DNA of 12,889 bases from NCBI GenBank assembly GCA_012032065.1, contig JAAURV010000053.1, positions 1 to 12,889 on the forward strand. Reading direction: 5' to 3'. Made by a program: the position numbers and the translations under genes. The notes below the pieces were generated by a model, which saw only the letters and a list, made by a program, of their open reading frames with translations, searched no databases and was not told the DNA's origin. Source of the stretch: Hyphomicrobiales bacterium. GTDB taxonomy: Bacteria > Pseudomonadota > Alphaproteobacteria > Rhizobiales > Aestuariivirgaceae. Below are positions 1 to 7,826 of the stretch, piece by piece. Numbering within the stretch: position 1 is the first letter of the stretch; each line of letters starts with the position of its first letter.

Positions 1-854
1 GCTTCCGGTCTTCTCATGGAAGATGTCGACTTCGCTTGTCTTGTAGAGCCACGGATTGAAAATCCTGGCGATCACGCTGCCGTGCTGGCCATAGAGTTGA
101 ACCCTTCATGCCAATCCATGCGTATGGCGACGGTGAGATCGAGATGGCCCATGGCGCCGCTTGCGAATTCGACATCGACGAACCAGCAGCGCGCGCCGAA
201 GCGTTCGCGGAAATGCGTTTCGACTTCGACGATGTCTCCGCAGAGATAACGCGCCAAGTCGACGAGATGGCTGCCATGGGCCAGCATGTAATAGCGTTTC
301 AAGTCCGCCTTTGGATCGGATGACGGCCGTTTCGCACCGGCGCTCGTGATTATCGCCGGCTGCACCGCGTTGGTCAGCGCATAGCGGTGCGTCGAGTCGC
401 AGTACCACGCCTTGAGCGCCAGCGCCTCGCCCATTTCTTCATCGATGAATTGTTTAGCGCTTTGCAGGCCCGCGTCGAAGCGCAGCATGTGGCCGACTTG
501 CAGCAGCTTGCCTGACGCCTTCACCACTTTGCGCAGGCTTTCGACTTCCTCCACCGAAAGTCCGAGCGGCTTTTCGCACAAAACATGCTTTCCTGCTTCA
601 AGCGCCGCTTTGGCCGCGGATACGTGAAAGGCGTCCGCGGTAGCGATGATGACGGCGTCGACATCCGCGTCCGCGAGCATGGCTTCGTAGCTTGTAAACG
701 TCTTCCGCGCGCCATGTGCAATCGCCATGCGATGAAGTAGGTCCTCGGCCACATCGCAGATCGCAAAGAGCTCGGCATTCTTCGCCTTGACTGCGCTTTC
801 GAAGTGCGCGGCTTGCGCGATTTGCCCCGCGCCCAGGACGCCGATTCTGACCAT
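1..854 (-). CDS. Gfo/Idh/MocA-family NAD(P)-dependent oxidoreductase, frameshifted and cut by the window edge
   Basis: This is a sugar- or polyol-type dehydrogenase of unknown substrate. The ATG at 854 follows an AAGGAA ribosome site. The N-terminal Rossmann fold shows the GxGxxA nucleotide-binding motif (residues 8-13) and the family EKP motif (residues 94-96). The C-terminal domain shows a GSHLVDLARYL block (residues 194-204), which in this family contains the active-site histidine. The open frame stops at 72, after about residue 253 of homologous sequence. The protein-like reading continues in the next frame (LYGQHGSVIARIFNPWLYK) to the window edge, so one base appears to be lost near 94-99. 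It lies 56 nt after gckA with no terminator between, so co-transcription is likely. A role in handling hydroxypyruvate or another hydroxy acid would fit the context, but nothing in the sequence identifies the substrate. Confidence 0.85.
94..99 (-). other. Probable single-base loss (frameshift) in the Gfo/Idh/MocA gene
   Basis: Read on the minus strand, DWHEGFN is followed in the open frame by a short tail and a TGA at 72-74. Adding one base after the AA at 98-97 restores LYGQHGSVIARIFNPWLYK and an open frame to the window edge. The exact lost base cannot be fixed from the sequence. Confidence 0.75.
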
Positions 855-910
855 CTTCGATTCCTTCTTACCAAGGCCAATAGACCATCGCGGCAAGATT
901 GAAAACAGCG

Positions 911-2179
911 CTACGCCGTCACCAGAATTGCGCGGAAATCGTTCACGTTGGTGAGCGTGGGGCCGGTGACGATGTGATCGCCAAGGCTCCCGAAGAAGGT
1001 GTGGCCATCGTTTTCCGCGAGCGACTTCCACGGATCGATGCCCTTGGCGCGGGCGCGGATGAGCGTGGTTGGGCCGGCGAAAGCGCCCGCCACCTCGCGC
1101 GCGCCGTCGATGCCATCGGTGTCGGCGGCAATGGCGTAAATGCCGGGCTCGCCGCCAAGCTTCAGCGCCAGCCCCATGAGATATTCGACATTGCGCCCGC
1201 CGGCGCCTTGGCCGCGCACGGTCACCGTCGTCTCGCCGCCGGAGATCAGAACGCATGGCGGCTTCACAGGCTGACCGAATCGCCGCGCCTGTTTTGCGAT
1301 TCCGGCCATCACGTAACCCACTTCGCGCGCCTCGCCTTCGATGGCGTCGCCAAGGATCAGAGGCGCGATGCCATTCGCCTTCGCAACCGCCGCCGCCGCT
1401 TCGAGAGATTTCTGCGGCGAGGCGATGAGGATGTTCTCGCAGCGCGCCAGCCGCGGGGAGCCGGGCTTTGGCGTTTCGTCCGCCGCTTTTTCCAAATGCC
1501 TCGCGACACTCGCAGGAACTTCGAGATTGTACTTGGCGATGATGGCGCGCGCTTCCGCGAATGTGGTGGGGTCGGCTACGGTCGGTCCCGATGCCACGGC
1601 GGCGAGATCGTCTCCAGGCACATCGGAAATGACGAGACTCACAATCCGCGCCGGGAACGCGGCGGCGGCGAGCCGTCCGCCCTTGATCGCCGAGAGATGT
1701 TTCCGCACGCAATTCATTTCGCCGATGGGCGCGCCGCTTGCCAGCAGCAGTCTGTTGACCGTCCGCTTTTCTTCGACGGTGATTCTGGCGGCGGGCAATG
1801 AGAGCAGCGCCGATCCGCCGCCGGAAATGAGCGCGATCACCAGATCGTCTTGCGTCAGGCCCTTCACCATTTCGAGCATGCGAGCCGCTGCTTTCGTGCC
1901 CGCGTCGTCGGGCACCGGATGGGCTGCTTCGACGATTTCGATGCGCTCGCAAGGAACGCCATGACCGTAACGCGTGACGATCAAGCCTTCGGCTTGGTCG
2001 GGCCACGCCTTTTCGAAGGCCGCGGCCATCGCCGCCGAAGCCTTGCCGGCACCCACGACAATCGTGCGTCCTTTCGGCGGAGCGGGAAGGGCGGCGGGCA
2101 CGCATGTCCCAGGCATGGCGGCGGCGATCGCCGCGTCGAGCATGGTGCGCAGCAGGGCGCGCGCCGCTTCGTTGTTCAT
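911..2179 (-). CDS. gckA: Glycerate 2-kinase (GckA/TtuD type, MOFRL family)
   Basis: The enzyme phosphorylates D-glycerate with ATP to give 2-phosphoglycerate, the last step that carries glyoxylate carbon into glycolysis. The protein has 422 residues, a usual length for the family. The N-terminal DUF4147-like domain carries VVGAGKASAAMA (residues 41-52), HPVPD (87-91) and SGGGSALL (119-126). The C-terminal MOFRL domain carries SGGETTVTVRGQGAGGRNVE (residues 313-332). It is cytoplasmic. The start ATG overlaps the TAA of glxR by one base (TAATG on the minus strand), which implies translational coupling, and the ribosome site is weak. The frame is intact. The same family is called TtuD in tartrate operons, but the gcl-hyi-glxR neighbours point to the glycerate pathway. 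Confidence 0.93.
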   Translation of the reverse strand: MNNEAARALLRTMLDAAIAAAMPGTCVPAALPAPPKGRTIVVGAGKASAAMAAAFEKAWPDQAEGLIVTRYGHGVPCERIEIVEAAHPVPDDAGTKAAARMLEMVKGLTQDDLVIALISGGGSALLSLPAARITVEEKRTVNRLLLASGAPIGEMNCVRKHLSAIKGGRLAAAAFPARIVSLVISDVPGDDLAAVASGPTVADPTTFAEARAIIAKYNLEVPASVARHLEKAADETPKPGSPRLARCENILIASPQKSLEAAAAVAKANGIAPLILGDAIEGEAREVGYVMAGIAKQARRFGQPVKPPCVLISGGETTVTVRGQGAGGRNVEYLMGLALKLGGEPGIYAIAADTDGIDGAREVAGAFAGPTTLIRARAKGIDPWKSLAENDGHTFFGSLGDHIVTGPTLTNVNDFRAILVTA

Positions 2180-3066
2180 TATGTCTTCTGGCCGACTTCG
2201 AACGCCGCCATAAGTTCCAGCGCTTTCACCATCGCCGAATGATCGAGCTTGCCATGGCCATTGGCGGCGCAGGCGTTGAAGAGTTCCTGCGCCGTCGCGG
2301 TGTTGGGAAGCGACACGCCGAGCTGGCGGGCGCTCGACAACGCGAGGTTCAAATCCTTCTGATGCAGCTCGATGCGGAAGCCTGGAGCGAAGGTGCGCTT
2401 CACCATGCGGTCGCCATGCACTTCGAGAATGCGAGAGGCCGCGAAACCTCCCATCAGCGCTTGCCGCACCTTGGCGGGATCGGCGCCGGCTTTCGATGCG
2501 AAGAGAAGCGCCTCGCCCACGGCTTCGATGGTGAGCGCCACGATCATCTGGTTCGCCACCTTGGCGGTTTGTCCATCGCCATTGCCGCCGACCAGCGTGA
2601 TGTTCTTGCCCATCTTCTCGAACAGCGGCTTGACGCGCTCGAAATCCCGGTCCGCGCCGCCCACCATGATGGTGAGCGACGCGGCTTTTGCTCCGACTTC
2701 GCCGCCCGAGACCGGAGCATCGAGATAACCGGCGCCAAGCTCGTTGATGCGCCTGGCGAAATCCTTCGTCGCGATGGGCGAGATCGAGCTCATGTCCACC
2801 ACGGTCTTGCCTTTGGATATTCCTTCCGCGACGCCGCCATTTCCGAAGAGCACTTTCTCCACGTCCTGCGTGTCCGGGAGCATGAGGAAGACGATGTCCG
2901 AAGCCTTTGCCACTTCGGACCCACTCGCGCGCATGTTTGCTCCTCCGGACATGAGTTCTTCAGGAGCCTTGCCGCGCGTGTTGACGAAAAGCGCATGGCC
3001 CGCCGCCAGCAGATGCCCCGCCATGGGAGCGCCCATGATGCCGAGACCGATGAATCCAAGATTCAT
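2179..3066 (-). CDS. glxR: 2-hydroxy-3-oxopropionate (tartronate semialdehyde) reductase
   Basis: The enzyme reduces tartronate semialdehyde to D-glycerate with NAD(P)H, following glyoxylate carboligase. The 295-residue protein belongs to the beta-hydroxyacid dehydrogenase family. It begins with the Rossmann motif GFIGLGIMGAPMAGHL (residues 4-19), has the substrate-binding block DAPVSGGEVGA (116-126), and has the catalytic lysine block GQTAKVANQ with Lys169. The start ATG overlaps the TGA of hyi (ATGA, 4 nt). A strong GGGAGG site sits six bases upstream, inside hyi. The frame is intact. A 3-hydroxyisobutyrate dehydrogenase role cannot be excluded from motifs alone, but the position between hyi and gckA strongly favours GlxR. 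Confidence 0.93.
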   Translation of the reverse strand: MNLGFIGLGIMGAPMAGHLLAAGHALFVNTRGKAPEELMSGGANMRASGSEVAKASDIVFLMLPDTQDVEKVLFGNGGVAEGISKGKTVVDMSSISPIATKDFARRINELGAGYLDAPVSGGEVGAKAASLTIMVGGADRDFERVKPLFEKMGKNITLVGGNGDGQTAKVANQMIVALTIEAVGEALLFASKAGADPAKVRQALMGGFAASRILEVHGDRMVKRTFAPGFRIELHQKDLNLALSSARQLGVSLPNTATAQELFNACAANGHGKLDHSAMVKALELMAAFEVGQKT

Positions 3067-3848
3067 GAAACGCCTCCCATTGTTTTCATCCAGCCGAGGC
3101 CATCAACCGTGCCGGCCTTCGGCTTGTATTCGCAACCCACCCATCCGGCATAACCGATCTTGTCGAGATGCGCGAAGAGGAATGGATAGTTGAGCTCGCC
3201 GGTGCCCGGTTCGTGCCGTCCCGGATTGTCGGCGATCTGGATGTGCGCGATGCGCGGCAGGAGCTTCTGCAGATTTGCCGCGAGCTCTCCTTCCATGCGC
3301 TGCATGTGATAGATGTCGTATTGCAGTTTGATATTGGGATGCCGCGCCTCGCCGATCATGGCGATGCCCTCGGCGGAGCGGTTCAGCAGAAAGCCGGGAA
3401 TGTCGTAGCTGTTGATCGGCTCGACGATGAGCAATATGCCGGCCTTCTCGAGCTCGCGCGCCGCGAAATCCAGATTGGCGGCCATCGTTGCCCAGGCCTT
3501 GTCGCGCGCCAGACCGGCGGGAACGATGCCGGCAAGGCAGTTGATCATGGCGCAGCCCAGCGCCTTGGCATAGCCGATCGCCTTGCCAACACCGTCCTGA
3601 AATTCGCCCACGCGATCCGGCAGGCAGCCGATGCCGCGCTCGCCGCCATCCCAATTTCCGGCTGGCAGGTTGAACAATACCTGCTGCAATCCGTTGCCAT
3701 GCAGAACATCGGCGACTTGGGCCTCGGAAAAGGCATAGGGCCCCACATATTCGACACCCTTGAACCCTGCCTTGGCCGCGGCGGGGAAGCGCTCGAGGAA
3801 CGCATGCTCGGTGAACATCATCGACAGGTTGGAGCAGAACTTCGGCAT
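3063..3848 (-). CDS. hyi: Hydroxypyruvate isomerase
   Basis: The enzyme interconverts hydroxypyruvate and tartronate semialdehyde, next to the carboligase and reductase steps. The 261-residue protein has the length and sequence of the Hyi/xylose isomerase-like TIM-barrel family. The expected metal and active-site residues are present: Glu143 (LIVEPIN), Asp178 (LQYDIYHMQ), Gln204 (AHIQIAD) and Glu240 (GCEYKP). The N-terminal SNLSMMFTE block is typical. A GAGGAAA ribosome site lies before the ATG at 3848. It follows gcl by 12 nt and overlaps glxR by 4 nt. The frame is intact and the protein should be cytoplasmic. Confidence 0.94.
   Translation of the reverse strand: MPKFCSNLSMMFTEHAFLERFPAAAKAGFKGVEYVGPYAFSEAQVADVLHGNGLQQVLFNLPAGNWDGGERGIGCLPDRVGEFQDGVGKAIGYAKALGCAMINCLAGIVPAGLARDKAWATMAANLDFAARELEKAGILLIVEPINSYDIPGFLLNRSAEGIAMIGEARHPNIKLQYDIYHMQRMEGELAANLQKLLPRIAHIQIADNPGRHEPGTGELNYPFLFAHLDKIGYAGWVGCEYKPKAGTVDGLGWMKTMGGVS
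3073..3078 (-). promoter_or_regulatory. Strong ribosome binding site for glxR inside the end of hyi
   Basis: GGGAGG on the minus strand lies six bases before the glxR ATG at 3066 and within the last codons of hyi. It supports independent re-initiation on glxR as well as coupling through the ATGA overlap. Confidence 0.8.
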
Positions 3849-3860
3849 TTTCGTTTTTCC

Positions 3861-5635
3861 TCAATCGAGAAGCGCGATGGCGGTTGGCGCGTCTGCGGCT
3901 GCTTGCGCCAGGTCCTCGAACTCGGTGACCTTGTCAAGTTCGGTGCCCATGGCAACATTTGTCACGCGCTCCAGAATGATCTCCACCATCACGGGAACGC
4001 GGAACTCGTCCATGAGTTGTTTGGCTTTTTCCAAGGCGGGCAGAATCGCGCCAGGTTCCGTGACGCGCAGCGCCTTGCAGCCCAGGCCTTCCGCCACTCT
4101 TACATGATCGACACCGGCGCTCCCCAGTTCCGGCGCGTTGATGTTCTCGAAGGAAAGCTGGACGCAGTAGTCCATGTTGAATCCACGCTGCGACTGGCGG
4201 ATGAGGCCGAGATAGGAGTTGTTCACCACCACGTGGATGTAAGGCACCTTGAACTGCGCACCCGCCGCCAACTCCTCGATCAGGAACTGGAAGTCGTAGT
4301 CGCCGGAAATCGCCACCACGGGAGATCCTGGATCGGCGGTCTTGACGCCAATCGCCGCCGGAATGGTCCAGCCCAGCGGTCCCGCCTGCCCGCAATTGAT
4401 CCAGCCTCTCGGCTTGTAGACGTGAAGAAACTGCGCGGCGGCAATCTGCGACAGGCCAATGGTCGACACATAGGTCGTATCGCGCCCGAAGGCCTTGTTC
4501 ATCTCCTCATAGACGCGCTGCGGCTTGATCGGCGTCTCGTCGAAATGGGTGCGGCGAAGCATGGTCTTCTTGCGCTCGCGGCATTCGCCAAGCCAGGCCG
4601 AGCGGTCCTTGAGCTTGCCCTTTTTCTTCAGCGCCGCCGCTTCCTCGACGAAGAGTTCCAACGCCGCCTTCGCATCGGAAACAATCGCATAGTCAGCCGC
4701 GAAAACGCGGCCGATCTGCGTGGGATCGATGTCGACATGGGTGAATGTGCGGCCCTTGGTGTAGACTTCGACGCTGCCGGTGTGGCGGTTGGCCCAGCGG
4801 TTGCCGATGCCGAGGACGTGGTCGGAGGCAAGAAGCGTTGCGTTGCCGTAACGGTGGCTGGTCTGCAATCCCGCCATGCCCACCATCAGCGGATGATCGT
4901 CGGGGATCGTGCCCCAGCCCATCAGCGTCGGCACCACCGGAACGCCGGTTGCTTCGGCGAACTTCACGAGCAACTCACTGGCGTTCGCATTGACGATGCC
5001 TCCGCCCGCCACGATCAACGGGCGTTCAGCTTCGTTCAACAAATCGAGTGCTTTCCCGATCTGTGCGCGCGTGGCGTGCGGCTTGTACACCGGCAGCGGC
5101 TGATAGGTTTCCGGATCGAAGGAAATCTGCGCAGTCTGCACATCGAACGGAAGATCGATCAGAACGGGACCCGGGCGCCCGAGCGCATGAGATGAAAGGC
5201 CTGCTGAAACGTGCCCGGCACCTGCGCCGGCTCGCGCACGGTGACCGCCCATTTGCATACGGGCTTTGCAATCGACTCGATGTCGACAGCCTGGAAATCT
5301 TCCTTGTAGAGTCTCGCGCGCGGCGCTTGGCCGGTGATGCAAAGAATGGGGATGGAGTCCGCCCAGGCGGAGTAGAGACCGGTGATCATGTCGGTGCCGG
5401 CTGGCCCCGAGGTTCCGATGCACAGGCCGATGTTGCCGGCCTTGGCGCGGGTGTAACCCTCCGCCATGTGCGATGCGGCTTCCACGTGCCGCGCGAGAAG
5501 ATGTGAAATGGTGTTGCGTGGCCGGAGCGCCGCATAGAGCGGATTGATCGCCGCGCCGGGCACGCCAAACGCCTGGCGTACGCCCTCAAGCTCCAGAACC
5601 CAAACCGCTGCTTCCGCTGCTGTCATTCTAGGCAT
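3861..5635 (-). CDS. gcl: Glyoxylate carboligase (tartronate-semialdehyde synthase), broken by one frameshift
   Basis: This thiamine diphosphate enzyme condenses two glyoxylates to tartronate semialdehyde and CO2. The similarity to E. coli Gcl runs end to end. It includes Val51 in LLARHVEAASHMAEGY, the residue that in Gcl replaces the otherwise conserved cofactor glutamate, and the ThDP/metal motif starting at GDYDFQFLIEELAAGAQF and ending at NNSYLGLIRQ. The reading frame is open from 5635 to about 5178 and continues in the next frame to the TGA at 3861. One C appears missing in the GC-rich run, because SGRPGPVLIDLPF is restored by a single insertion. The repaired protein would have 591 residues, close to the family's usual length. 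The ATG at 5635 is chosen because AGGAG lies six bases upstream and MPRMTAAEAA aligns with known N-termini; it overlaps the end of guaD by 8 nt. It may be a sequencing indel or a recent inactivation. Confidence 0.92.
5173..5180 (-). other. Probable single-base loss (frameshift) in gcl
   Basis: On the minus strand the codons TCG GGC GCC CGG GTC run into a TGA. Inserting one C after TCGGG gives TCG GGC CGC CCG GGT CCC, which encodes the conserved SGRPGP and rejoins the frame that is open to 3861. The loss lies in a G/C-only stretch, where base-calling errors are common. Confidence 0.85.
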
Positions 5636-6971
5636 GGCTTGCTCCTGTGCGGGCTGAGGAACTCTTCGTGTGCAACAGCGCGCCCGCGGCATATGCCGCC
5701 GCGACCGCCCTGTCGTCGCCGAGGATCATCAGCGAAAACAAAACATCCTCGAGCGATTCGGAAATTTCCTGGCGGCTCGCCAGAACCGGCGTTGCCCACG
5801 GATCGAGGACGACAAGGTCCGCGAATTTGCCGGGCTCGAGCGAGCCCATCTCATGGTCGAGTTTCAAGAGCCGTGCATTGCCGCGAGTCGCCATGTGGAA
5901 CAGTTCGAAGGCCGACGGCTTGCAGCCCCCGAGCATCTGCAGCTTGTAAGTCTCGCCGAGCGTCGTCAGCATCGAGTAGCTGGTGCCGCCGCCCACATCG
6001 GTGGCGAGGCCAACCTTGACTGCGCGCCCGGCTTTCCGCAGATGTCCGAATTTCATGATGCCGGAGCCAAGGAAGGCATTCGACGTGGCGCAATGGATGA
6101 CGGTTGATCCGGTTTCGGAAAGTTTGGCGCATTCGCGATCCGAGAGATGAACGCCGTGGGCGAAGAAGCTGCGCTCGCTCAGCAACCCGTAACGGTCGTA
6201 GACATCGGTGTAGTCCTTGGTGTCCGGAAAAAGCTCGCGGATGAAAGCGATCTCGCCGGGACTCTCGGAAAGATGCGTCTGCAGCAGCGCATCCGGCAGC
6301 GATTTCAGCAACTCGCCCGAGGCCGCAAGCTGCGCATCGGTCGATGTCACGGCAAAGCGCGGCGTCACCGCGTAGCGCAATCGCGCGCGGCCATGCCAGA
6401 TCCGGTACAACTCCTCGCTTTCGCGCGCTCCCAATTCCGGCGTGTCCTGAACCTCCGGAATAGCATTGCGGTCCATCATGGTCTTGCCGGCAATGAGCGC
6501 CATGCCGCGCTTCTCCGCCGCCGCAAATAGCGCGTCCGCGCTTGCCTTGTGAACCGAGCAGAACGCCATCGCGGCCGTCGTGCCATGCTGCAACAGCCGG
6601 TCGAGGAAAATCTCCGCCGCCTGCGCCGCATATTCGGGCGAGGCATAGCGGCTTTCTTCCGGAAAGGTGAAGCGCCGCAACCAATCGAGCAGATCCTTTC
6701 CGGGCGCCGCGAGCATGCGGTATTGCGGGAAGTGGATGTGCGCGTCGATGAAGCCCGGCATGACGATGCGGTTGCCGAAGTCATCGGCGGGGACGCCTCG
6801 CCATTCCGCCGGAAGTTTCTCAGCCGGCCCGGCCCACGCGATGCGCCCGTCCGCTCCAATCGCGACCGCGCCTTTCTCTTCATGAGTCACTTCGCCGTGC
6901 GTCACTCCGAAGGACAGCGTCTGGCCCAGCACGATCCGTGCGGAAGACCGCGTATGGCCGGTTTCGCGCAT
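5628..6971 (-). CDS. guaD: Guanine deaminase (zinc amidohydrolase)
   Basis: The enzyme hydrolyses guanine to xanthine and ammonia, the entry of guanine into urate formation. It belongs to the metal-dependent amidohydrolase superfamily. From the ATG at 6971 the 447-residue protein shows the metal-binding MPGFIDAHIHFPQ block (His78, His80), His233 in LLQTHLSE, His272 in FFAHGVHLS and Asp325 in ATDVGGGTS, followed by the C-terminal EPGKFADLVVLD strand. This ATG overlaps the puuD TGA (TGATG on the minus strand), which argues for translational coupling. A GTG at 6989 would add six residues and is less likely. No strong ribosome site is seen for either start. The frame is intact. Related deaminases act on other purines, but the motif set fits guanine deaminase best. 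Confidence 0.94.
   Translation of the reverse strand: MRETGHTRSSARIVLGQTLSFGVTHGEVTHEEKGAVAIGADGRIAWAGPAEKLPAEWRGVPADDFGNRIVMPGFIDAHIHFPQYRMLAAPGKDLLDWLRRFTFPEESRYASPEYAAQAAEIFLDRLLQHGTTAAMAFCSVHKASADALFAAAEKRGMALIAGKTMMDRNAIPEVQDTPELGARESEELYRIWHGRARLRYAVTPRFAVTSTDAQLAASGELLKSLPDALLQTHLSESPGEIAFIRELFPDTKDYTDVYDRYGLLSERSFFAHGVHLSDRECAKLSETGSTVIHCATSNAFLGSGIMKFGHLRKAGRAVKVGLATDVGGGTSYSMLTTLGETYKLQMLGGCKPSAFELFHMATRGNARLLKLDHEMGSLEPGKFADLVVLDPWATPVLASRQEISESLEDVLFSLMILGDDRAVAAAYAAGALLHTKSSSARTGASHA
5642..5646 (-). promoter_or_regulatory. Ribosome binding site that fixes the gcl start
   Basis: AGGAG on the minus strand lies six bases before the ATG at 5635, inside the last codons of guaD. It favours this start over the in-frame ATG at 5626 and over the distal one at 5692. 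Confidence 0.75.
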
Positions 6972-7826
6972 CAGAGTTTGCCGATCCACGCGCCGAGCTT
7001 GGCGCGCTCTTCGGGCGTCATGCCGGTCTTGTTGCCGAGCGGCATAGCCCTGCTTTTCACCGCCTGGGTTTCGATCTGCGCTGCGAACCGTTTCAAGTCA
7101 TCGAGGGTTTCGAGCGCGATGCCTTTGGGCGCTTGTTTGATGGTCTTGTCCGCCGGATTGGCCGCATGACATGACGCGCAGCGGGTCTGCACGATACCGA
7201 CCGCATCCGCATCCGTCACCTCGCCCTGATAGGCCGGAAGCGCTTCGGGTTGGGTGATGAGAAGCGCCAACGCCAACGCGCCGCCGATCACCGGCAAGGT
7301 CCAGGCGATTTTCTCTTGGCTGTCGCCCACCTCGACCCGCACGAGAAACTGCCGCAAGGAAGCGCCGGCCAGCACGATCAGTCCGACGAGCAGCCAGGCC
7401 TGCGGATGATCGCTGATCACCGGATAGTGGTTCGACACCATCATCAGCAGCACCGGCAGGGTGAGATAGGTGTTGTGCAGAGAGCGCTGTTTGCCGATCG
7501 CGCCGTAGCGGCCATCGGGCTCTTTGCCCTCGAGCAGCGCCGCCACGATCCTGCGCTGGTTCGGAATGATGATCATGAAAACATTCGCCGCCATGATGGT
7601 GCCGATGAAGGCGCCAACATGAATGAGCGCGCCGCGCCCGGAAAACGCGTGGGTGTAGAACCACGCGCGGCGAGGATCAGCGCAAACACGAACACGCCGA
7701 GCATTCCCGTATTGCGCCCAAGCGGCGAGCGGCAGGCGGCGTCGTAGATCGCCCAGCCTGCCGCAAGACTCGCAACCGAGATGCCGATCGCCTGCCACGG
7801 CGAAAGCGCCATCACGGATGGATCGA
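6971..7826 (-). CDS. puuD: PuuD continuation: rest of second membrane module plus C-terminal cytochrome c domain, split over two frames
   Basis: This is the downstream part of the urate hydroxylase gene that begins at 9047. Frame two runs from about 7833 to 7667 (YLIDPSVMALSPWQAIGI) and frame three from about 7666 to the TGA at 6971. It encodes the later helices of the second module, with SGRGALIHVG, GTIMAANVFM, IIPNQRR and GKQRSLHNTYLTLPVL all kept. A periplasmic-type cytochrome c domain follows, with heme motif CASCH (bases 7166-7180) and a likely axial Met in SRAMPLGNKTG near the end. In PuuD this domain takes electrons from urate oxidation. Two added bases would give a continuous 692-residue protein from 9047. 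The stop overlaps the guaD start. No credible start for an independent protein is seen here. Confidence 0.85.
7664..7669 (-). other. Probable single-base loss (second frameshift) in puuD
   Basis: Aligned with the first module 898-899 bases away, the minus-strand run CTC GCC GC needs one more base before GCG TGG TTC TAC ACC. With it the reading becomes ILAAAWFYTHAFSGRG, matching the first module's ILVAAFGYSEIFSGRG. The spacing between the two modules changes from 899 to 898 here. Confidence 0.8.

Noticed and set aside
899..1801. A 300-codon open frame on the plus strand
   Set aside because: It lies opposite gckA, whose MOFRL-family motifs are intact. The composition is that of a shadow frame.
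854..2105. The upstream extension of the Gfo/Idh/MocA open frame to 2105
   Set aside because: The residues before the ATG at 854 are low-complexity Arg-rich sequence in the wrong frame of gckA. The Rossmann fold starts exactly at MVRIGVLGAG, with a ribosome site just before.
3168..5195. A 675-codon open frame on the plus strand
   Set aside because: It lies opposite hyi and gcl, which have clear family motifs and catalytic residues. Its translation is rich in Arg, His and Gly with no recognisable domain, as expected for a GC-rich shadow frame.
5626..5692. Alternative gcl starts at 5692 and 5626
   Set aside because: The residues before 5635 do not resemble Gcl and overlap guaD deeply, while 5626 lacks a well-spaced ribosome site. 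AGGAG six bases before 5635 and the N-terminal similarity favour 5635.
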